From Dehalococcoidales bacterium (GTDB taxonomy: Bacteria > Chloroflexota > Dehalococcoidia > Dehalococcoidales > UBA5627): a stretch of 10,318 nucleotides of DNA. The stretch covers positions 1 to 10,318 of the forward strand of contig JAAYNN010000051.1 in assembly GCA_012520835.1 (NCBI GenBank), given 5' to 3'. The notes beneath the pieces are model-generated. The model was given only the letters and a program-made list of their open reading frames with translations, had not been told where the DNA came from and searched no databases. Within the stretch, counting starts at the first letter, position 1. The number at the start of each line of letters is the position of its first letter. Of the stretch, positions 5,589 through 10,318 are shown one piece after another. The position numbers and the translations under genes were made by a program.

Positions 5589-5840
5589 ATGCTTTATCAA
5601 ATATTAAATGAATATAAGAAATCGGGCGGAGCTGTCAGCCTGGATGCTTTAAGCCGCAAGCTCGGCGTGGAAAAAAGCACTCTCGAAGGAATGCTGCAAA
5701 CACTGGTAAGGCAGGGCAAACTGAGGGAGATAACCGTTTCGTCCGCTTCCTGCGGAGGTTGTCACGGCGGTTCCTGCGGAGGCTGCGGTTCGCATAAAAT
5801 CCTTGCCAACATGGGAAAATTTTACGAACTGGTTTCCTGA
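5589..5840 (+). CDS. FeoC-like Cys-rich winged-helix protein
   Basis: An 83-residue protein with a winged helix-turn-helix (about 1-47: LYQILNEYKKSGGAVSLDALSRKLGV, then STLEGMLQTLVRQGKLRE) and a Gly/Cys-rich wing with C55, C58, C63 and C66 (CGGC and CGGC, four residues apart). This is the FeoC layout, in which the cysteines bind an iron-sulfur cluster and the protein affects FeoB stability or feo expression. The ATG at 5589 has GGAG about 10 bases upstream. It follows the feoB membrane part after a hairpin and precedes dtxR2 by 31 bases. The family is well supported by position and motif; the exact role is inferred. Confidence 0.85.
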   Translation: MLYQILNEYKKSGGAVSLDALSRKLGVEKSTLEGMLQTLVRQGKLREITVSSASCGGCHGGSCGGCGSHKILANMGKFYELVS

Positions 5841-5871
5841 AGAGTCGCTTCTTTGAGAATGAAGAGATATT

Positions 5872-6285
5872 ATGAACAGCGAAACAGATAAAACAAAATT
5901 TATATTGGAAGACTATTTAAAAGCCATTGCCGTTCTCAAGTCCCGCAATGGTAAAGCTACGGTAACTGCTCTGAGCAGGATGATAGGGGTGAAGAAACCC
6001 AGTATCTATCGTTCCTTAAAAAGGCTTTCCGAAGCCGGAATGGTAATCCACGAGAGATACGGTGATATTGACCTGACCCCGCAGGGGAAAAAGGCAGCCG
6101 ATGAGGTGTGCCGCCGACACACTGTTTTATATAGGTTTTTTACCGAAATACTGACAGTTGATCCTGCTACGGCAATCAATGATGCCTGTCGCATGGAGCA
6201 TGTACTCAGTGATAAAAGTATTGAGCAGATAGAAGGACTGGTCAGGAGTAGCGGGGACTGTTTTACAGGCGGAAGTGCCGACTGA
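5872..6285 (+). CDS. DtxR-family regulator, paralogue 2 (short)
   Basis: A 137-residue DtxR-type protein, about 55% identical by hand count to paralogue 1 over residues 11-121, gap-free. The helix-turn-helix is nearly the same (GVKKPSI, then HERYGDIDLTP), suggesting overlapping operators. D14, H83, C106, E109 and H110 are kept, but the position of MntR Glu11 (E17 in paralogue 1) is K17, and the tail ends soon after the dimer region, lacking the Cys cluster. The ATG follows GAAGAG by 5 bases; a weak ribosome site. It is probably cotranscribed with the feo genes and so would be induced when they are. It may have different metal specificity, act as a modulating partner, or be redundant. It ends 28 bases before the third operator. 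Confidence 0.9.
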   Translation: MNSETDKTKFILEDYLKAIAVLKSRNGKATVTALSRMIGVKKPSIYRSLKRLSEAGMVIHERYGDIDLTPQGKKAADEVCRRHTVLYRFFTEILTVDPATAINDACRMEHVLSDKSIEQIEGLVRSSGDCFTGGSAD

Positions 6286-6295
6286 TATCCAATTA

Positions 6296-6336
6296 TATAT
6301 TTTTTTACGTAAAAATGTTAGACAAAACTAACATTT
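6296..6336 (+). promoter_or_regulatory. Promoter and DtxR-type operator, copy 3 (ABC pair)
   Basis: TATATT (6296-6301), a T run, then AAATGTTAG-ACAAAA-CTAACATTT (6313-6336), a 24-bp inverted repeat with perfect 9-bp arms containing the TGTTAG-N6-CTAACA core. This is the longest symmetric copy. It lies 85 bases before the first ABC gene. A clear -35 is not seen; TTTACA at 6262 would fit only a more upstream -10 (TATCCA, 6286-6291). Confidence 0.7.
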
Positions 6337-6421
6337 ATGCAGAAACTTTAATAATAGCCTTTGTTGAAGGTCAGTTTAAGTCTTGAGTGGCAAAACTTAT
6401 CTCGTAAAGGAGTATTGATGA

Positions 6422-8260
6422 GTGAATAATGAATCTGTGAAAAAACCCAAAACGGGTGTTGCAAGATTGCTGGAGATATCGATGGAGCAAAAGCCGCTTT
6501 TAATACTGGGCGTTGTTCTTTCTGTTATTTCTACATTGTTGCAGTTTGCTCCGTTTATCGCGGTCTATTTTATTGTGGCGGAGCTATTAAAAAATGCCTC
6601 CACGCCCGAGTTAATCGATTACGTTTTTATTAAACAGTGGGGTATTTATGCTCTGCTATTTCTAATCGGGGCAATTTTAACCCTGTATGTCGGTAATATG
6701 TGTTCGCATATAGCGGCTTTCCGTATTCTTTACAATATGCGTGTGAGCTTGAGCCGGCACCTGGCAAAGTTACCTCTGGGATATTTCAACAGGCAATCTA
6801 CGGGAGCGATTAAAAAGAACCTGGAGCTGAGTGTGGAGAAGATAGAAAATTTTATCGCCCACCATATCCCGGATCTGGTTGGGGCTATAATAATGCCTTT
6901 AATAATGTTTGTAGCCATGTTTGTTCTCGACTGGCGGCTGGCGCTGGTAAGCATGATTCCCATTATCCTGGCTTATTGCTTTCAGTTGCATGTATTTTAC
7001 AGTAAATCGGCCAAGATAAAGGTGAAGAGGTGGCTCGATTCTCAGGAAAGGATGAATGCCGAGGCAGTAGAATACGTGCGGGGCATGCCGGCAGTCAAGG
7101 TGTTCGGATTGACGGTACGTAATTTCCTGCGTTTCAACAATTCTATTGCAGATTACCGTGAAGTAACGCTGGAGATAACCAAAACCTATAAACATCCATA
7201 TACGGCCTTTTTTGTACTGTTGACCTCGCTGCTGTCCTTTATCGTTCCGGTAGCGATTTTCCTTTTGAGTGGGCAGCCGGGTAACCAGGCGCTGGCGCTG
7301 GTGATAATGGTATTCCTGGTAATGGCTCCGGGGATCTCCGTACCTGTGCTCAAGCTGATGTATCTCGGCGGCAATCTGCGTTATGTTACGGATGGGGCGG
7401 AGCGCATCGATATGATTTATGCTCAGGAGCCCATCACAGAACCTGTCGCTCCCAGGATTCCAGAAAACTATTCGGTCAGGTTCGATAATGTCTGTTTTTC
7501 ATATGATGACAAGGATGCAGCTACACGCACAGAAGCGTTAAAGGACGTCTCTTTCGTTGCCGGAGAGGGAGAAATAACCGCACTGGTCGGGCCTTCCGGA
7601 AGCGGGAAATCCACTATCGCCAACCTGATTCCGCGTTTTTGGGACGTAGGCAGAGGGTCGATAAGCATCGGTGGTGTCGACGTGCGCCAGATGGGAACGG
7701 AAAACCTGATGAATACCGTATCCTTCGTTTTTCAGGATGTTCACCTTTTTTACGATACCATTGAGGAAAACATTCGCATGGGTAACAGCGCTGCCGGCAG
7801 AAACGAGGTTATCGCTGCGGCGAAGGCAGCCTGCTGCCATGAGTTCATAGAACGGTTGCCTCAGGGCTACCAGACCAGAATAGGGGAGGGGGGAACCTAT
7901 CTCTCGGGAGGGGAGGCACAACGCGTATCGATTGCGCGCGCCATTCTTAAAAATGCCCCGATACTGGTACTGGATGAGGCTACGGCATTTGCCGACCCGG
8001 AGAACGAGGTGAAGATACAGCAGGGCTTGATTTCTTTAATTCAAAACAAGACGGTCATTGTGATTGCCCACCGCCTGACGACCATACGTGAAGCGGATAA
8101 AATCGTCGTTATTGACAAGGGGCGTATTGTTGAAACGGGCAGGCATGACGACTTGCTCTTGCACGAAGGGCTATATAAGCACATGTGGGAAGCTCATATC
8201 GATGCCGGGGCATGGGAATTGGTATCCGAAGATGCCCGCAAAGGAGCACAAATACAATGA
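6422..8260 (+). CDS. ABC half-transporter, exporter fold, subunit 1 (YbtP/IrtA-like)
   Basis: A 612-residue half-transporter with an N-terminal six-helix type-1 exporter domain (about 20-325) and a C-terminal ATPase: Walker A GPSGSGKST (390-398), Q-loop FQD (Q438), signature LSGGE (494-498), Walker B ILVLDE (514-519) and switch H550. All catalytic residues are present. The string IPRFWDV after Walker A and DEATAFADPEN after Walker B fit the subgroup with YbtP/YbtQ and IrtA/IrtB, which import metal-siderophores despite the exporter fold. No siderophore-interaction domain is fused. The GTG at 6422 lies 9 bases after AAAGGAG; the ATG at 6418 opens only a three-codon frame. It ends in an ATGA overlap with subunit 2, so the pair is a heterodimer. 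Substrate is unknown; import of an iron chelate is inferred from the operator. Confidence 0.88.
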   Translation: MNNESVKKPKTGVARLLEISMEQKPLLILGVVLSVISTLLQFAPFIAVYFIVAELLKNASTPELIDYVFIKQWGIYALLFLIGAILTLYVGNMCSHIAAFRILYNMRVSLSRHLAKLPLGYFNRQSTGAIKKNLELSVEKIENFIAHHIPDLVGAIIMPLIMFVAMFVLDWRLALVSMIPIILAYCFQLHVFYSKSAKIKVKRWLDSQERMNAEAVEYVRGMPAVKVFGLTVRNFLRFNNSIADYREVTLEITKTYKHPYTAFFVLLTSLLSFIVPVAIFLLSGQPGNQALALVIMVFLVMAPGISVPVLKLMYLGGNLRYVTDGAERIDMIYAQEPITEPVAPRIPENYSVRFDNVCFSYDDKDAATRTEALKDVSFVAGEGEITALVGPSGSGKSTIANLIPRFWDVGRGSISIGGVDVRQMGTENLMNTVSFVFQDVHLFYDTIEENIRMGNSAAGRNEVIAAAKAACCHEFIERLPQGYQTRIGEGGTYLSGGEAQRVSIARAILKNAPILVLDEATAFADPENEVKIQQGLISLIQNKTVIVIAHRLTTIREADKIVVIDKGRIVETGRHDDLLLHEGLYKHMWEAHIDAGAWELVSEDARKGAQIQ

Positions 8261-9996
8261 AGAGGATAATTTATAATATAACCAGCGGCAATCCCCGTTC
8301 TCTTATCAAACCCTCCGTTTCTTCTCTGCTGGATGGCTTTTGTAAAATAGTGCCGGCGGCTATAATCCTCGAAATCTTCAATGTCATTTTCAGACACTTT
8401 CAGACGGGCGAGCCGCTCGATAGCGGTAGAATGTGGCTGGTAGCCGGCGTTTTAATTATTTGGATGCTGATACAGTATATCGCTTATGCTTGGGCGTACG
8501 ACAGCACGTATTATGTTGCCTATGATGCCTCGGCGCGCGGCAGGAGAAATCTGGCTGAGCGCTTGCGCCGTCTGCCCCTCGGATTCTTCGGCAGCCGAGA
8601 TCCCGGCGATATAACCACCATGATGCTTGGCGATTACACACTGGTGGAAACGGCAATCTCTCATCACTTCCCGCAGTTTATAAGCGGATTGGCTTTACCT
8701 TTACTTGCTTTCGTCTGTCTCCTGTTTGTCAACTGGCAAATGGCGCTGGCCATGTTTATCTCTCTGCCGGTATCCGTTTTGATTATTTACCTGACCAACA
8801 GTTTCCAGGTACGCTTGAGCCACGCCCATATCAAGGCCAAGGTGGATGCCGCCAGTCGTTTGCAGGAATATCTGCTCGGCATGCGCGAAATCAAGGCGCA
8901 TAACCTGAGTGGAACACGTTTCGAACGTCTTCGCCTCTCTTTTCATCGTTTGATGAAAGAATCTATTAAAATCGAAGGGTTGATGGGGCCGATAATGATG
9001 TCTGCTATCGGGTTGATGCGCGCCGGATTGACTCTGCTTATCCTTACCGGGGCCTACCTGATGGCGGCCGGGTCTTTGACTCTCCCAGTCTTTCTTGTTT
9101 TTGTTCTGCTCGGTACCCGTGTTTTCGAACCGTTGCAGGTGGTTATGGTCAATTATGCCGAAATAAAATATGCAATGGTAAGCGCTGCCCGCATCATGGA
9201 AATACAACGGCAGCCACTGCAATATGGTACGGATGATGCCCCGCAGGGTAATCGCATTGAATTCGATAACGTTACCTTTGCCTACGAAAAAAAGAACGTT
9301 TTGAAAAATGTTTCTTTTACTATCGAACCATGTACTATAACTGCTCTGGTCGGTCCCTCGGGAAGCGGCAAAAGTACCATTACTCGCCTCATCGCCCGTT
9401 TTTGGGATGTGCAGGGGGGGGCCATCCGCCTTGACGGAAAGGATATTCGGGAAATCGAGCCTGAAAAATTATTGTCTCGTATATCAATGGTATTTCAGGA
9501 TGTATATCTGTTTAAAGATACTGTCGGCAACAACATTCGCGTCGGAAAGATAAATGCAACACATGAAGAAATCGTGGAAGCGGCTAAAAAAGCCTGCTGT
9601 CATGATTTCATTACAGCTCTTCCCATGGGATACGATACCCCGGTTGGAGAGGGCGGATGCACTTTATCGGGAGGTGAAAAGCAGCGAGTTTCCATCGCGC
9701 GTGCCTTACTTAAAGATGCTCCTATCGTTCTGCTCGATGAGGCTACTGCTTCTCTTGACCCTGAAAATGAAACGAATGTCCAAAGGGCTATCAATGCGCT
9801 GGTAGCCAACAAAACTGTGATTACCATAGCCCATCGCCTGAAAACTGTCAGGGGAGCCGATAAAATCATCGTTCTCGATAATGGTTCGGTTTCGGAGATT
9901 GGCAGGCATGATAACCTGGTATCTGGGGACGGTTTGTACAGGCAATTATGGACGCTGCAGCAGCAGTCTGCCGGATGGCGTATGAAGGCAGTGTAA
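8257..9996 (+). CDS. ABC half-transporter, exporter fold, subunit 2 (YbtQ/IrtB-like)
   Basis: A 579-residue partner. The membrane domain is at about 20-305; the ATPase has Walker A GPSGSGKST (366-374), Q414, LSGGE (470-474), Walker B IVLLDE (490-495) and H526. D-loop ASLDPEN is canonical. IARFWDV is shared with subunit 1. I chose ATG 8257, overlapping the stop of subunit 1 as ATGA and preceded by AAGGAG at 8241-8246; the longer frame from 8185 would lie inside subunit 1. Both ATPase sites look complete, unlike heterodimers with one degenerate site. It probably completes an iron-chelate importer; peptide, lipid or drug export cannot be excluded because the same fold does both. Confidence 0.88.
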   Translation: MKRIIYNITSGNPRSLIKPSVSSLLDGFCKIVPAAIILEIFNVIFRHFQTGEPLDSGRMWLVAGVLIIWMLIQYIAYAWAYDSTYYVAYDASARGRRNLAERLRRLPLGFFGSRDPGDITTMMLGDYTLVETAISHHFPQFISGLALPLLAFVCLLFVNWQMALAMFISLPVSVLIIYLTNSFQVRLSHAHIKAKVDAASRLQEYLLGMREIKAHNLSGTRFERLRLSFHRLMKESIKIEGLMGPIMMSAIGLMRAGLTLLILTGAYLMAAGSLTLPVFLVFVLLGTRVFEPLQVVMVNYAEIKYAMVSAARIMEIQRQPLQYGTDDAPQGNRIEFDNVTFAYEKKNVLKNVSFTIEPCTITALVGPSGSGKSTITRLIARFWDVQGGAIRLDGKDIREIEPEKLLSRISMVFQDVYLFKDTVGNNIRVGKINATHEEIVEAAKKACCHDFITALPMGYDTPVGEGGCTLSGGEKQRVSIARALLKDAPIVLLDEATASLDPENETNVQRAINALVANKTVITIAHRLKTVRGADKIIVLDNGSVSEIGRHDNLVSGDGLYRQLWTLQQQSAGWRMKAV

Positions 9997-10018
9997 AATT
10001 TTTAGTTAAATATCTGTA

Positions 10019-10046
10019 TTGACGCTGGGATTGCGTTATTTAATAT
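10019..10046 (+). promoter_or_regulatory. Candidate promoter of the Tat-lipoprotein gene
   Basis: TTGACG (10019-10024, 5/6), a 16-bp spacer and TAATAT (10041-10046, 4/6), followed by about 100 bases of leader before the next ATG. The start would be near 10053. No full DtxR-type operator accompanies it, so the gene is probably outside the regulon. Confidence 0.45.
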
Positions 10047-10067
10047 TCCCGCGTATTTATAATTTTA

Positions 10068-10111
10068 TTCTCCCGATAACATGCTTATCGGGGGGAGGGG
10101 GTATTCCCCCC
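10068..10111 (+). promoter_or_regulatory. Two adjacent hairpins upstream of the Tat-lipoprotein gene
   Basis: First, CCCGATAA (10072-10079) pairs with TTATCGGG (10085-10092) around CATGC and can extend to 10068-10096 with G-U pairs. Second, GGGGG (10097-10101) pairs with CCCCC (10106-10110) around TATT. No T run follows, so termination of the ABC operon would be atypical. If the promoter at 10019 is real, both lie in the mRNA leader and could modulate expression of the next gene. Confidence 0.5.
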
Positions 10112-10146
10112 AAATGCTAACAAAAGGACATGAAAGGTGAAAATAA

Positions 10147-10318
10147 ATGAAAAAGCATAACAAAAAACAATTTAATAGAGTTAATAAAAATGACAACTGC
10201 CAGAGCGAGCGCGGAGATATGTCGAGGCGCCATTTTCTGCTCGGAGCCGGCTCCCTTGTATTTGGCGGGGCATTAGGGGGAGGTCTGCTATCCGGTTGTA
10301 AAGAAGAAGTTACCACTA
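10147..10318 (+). CDS. Tat-exported lipoprotein, 5' end only
   Basis: The first 57 residues of a gene cut by the window edge. A charged N-terminus precedes SRRHFLLGAG (RR at 27-28), a twin-arginine signal, then a hydrophobic Gly-rich stretch and LLSGC (47-51), a lipobox with C51 as the anchor. The protein is therefore probably folded in the cytoplasm, often with a cofactor, exported by Tat and tethered to the outer face of the membrane. AAAGGTGA 6 bases before ATG 10147 sets the start; ATG 10219 (MSRRHF) is a shorter alternative. Many anaerobe Tat lipoproteins of this kind are flavin oxidoreductases, but nothing of the mature protein is visible, so I give no function. Confidence 0.75.
   Translation, partial: MKKHNKKQFNRVNKNDNCQSERGDMSRRHFLLGAGSLVFGGALGGGLLSGCKEEVTT

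Noticed and set aside
6418..6429. ATG 6418 as start of ABC subunit 1
   Set aside because: This frame reads only three codons before TAA. The overlapping GTG 6422 is in the gene's frame.
8185..8256. Upstream ATG for ABC subunit 2
   Set aside because: Those 24 codons lie wholly inside subunit 1 in another frame; ATG 8257 has its own ribosome site and an ATGA overlap.
8701..9222. 173-codon minus-strand frame opposite ABC subunit 2
   Set aside because: Rich in His and Gln as antisense frames of membrane genes often are, with no recognisable domain; a shadow frame.
10117..10122. CTAACA half-site upstream of the Tat gene
   Set aside because: The partner TGTTAG is missing at the N6 position (TTCCCC stands there), so it is not counted as a DtxR-type operator.

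Overview
The window reads as the iron-acquisition locus of an anaerobic bacterium. The Feo ferrous-iron system, DtxR-type regulators, strong Shine-Dalgarno sequences, sigma70-like promoters and A+T-leaning intergenic DNA fit a Gram-positive-type or Chloroflexota-like anaerobe. I cannot place it to genus. I see no RNA genes, CRISPR array, insertion sequence or other mobile element, and no gene-free stretch above 300 bases (the largest is 1901-2134).

Layout. (1) Bases 2-67 are the tail of a plus-strand reading frame, followed by a perfect 24-bp palindrome (93-116) that probably ends transcription from both sides. (2) On the minus strand, a two-gene operon encodes a membrane SPFH/band-7 protein (1233-355) and a ribbon-helix-helix DNA-binding protein (336-124). 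Its promoter is overlapped by three direct repeats with an exact 11-bp period, a likely autoregulatory operator. (3) Divergent from it is dtxR1 (1412-1900), a DtxR-family metalloregulator with a near-consensus promoter. (4) The plus-strand feo operon (2135-6285) holds an exported, membrane-anchored FmdE-like protein, two FeoA paralogues, a possible 27-codon gene, FeoB split into two overlapping reading frames, a FeoC-like Cys-rich winged-helix protein, and a second DtxR paralogue. (5) Two translationally coupled ABC half-transporters follow (6422-9996), of the exporter fold used by YbtP/YbtQ- and IrtA/IrtB-type siderophore importers. (6) The window ends in the start of a Tat-exported lipoprotein (10147 onward).

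How it works together. The same operator-like sequence, TGTTAG-N6-CTAACA, occurs exactly three times, just downstream of -10-like elements. One copy precedes dtxR1, one the feo operon and one the ABC pair; a fourth, degenerate copy (10 of 12 conserved bases) lies closer to the first feo gene. This is a small metal regulon readable from sequence alone: dtxR1 probably represses itself, feo and the ABC pair when Fe(II) is plentiful, while dtxR2 sits inside the controlled feo operon.

Most worth a second look: the FmdE-like exported protein at the head of the feo operon, the split feoB, the DtxR pair with different metal-site residues and tails, the ABC pair tied to the same operator, and the 11-bp-period operator of the SPFH/RHH pair.
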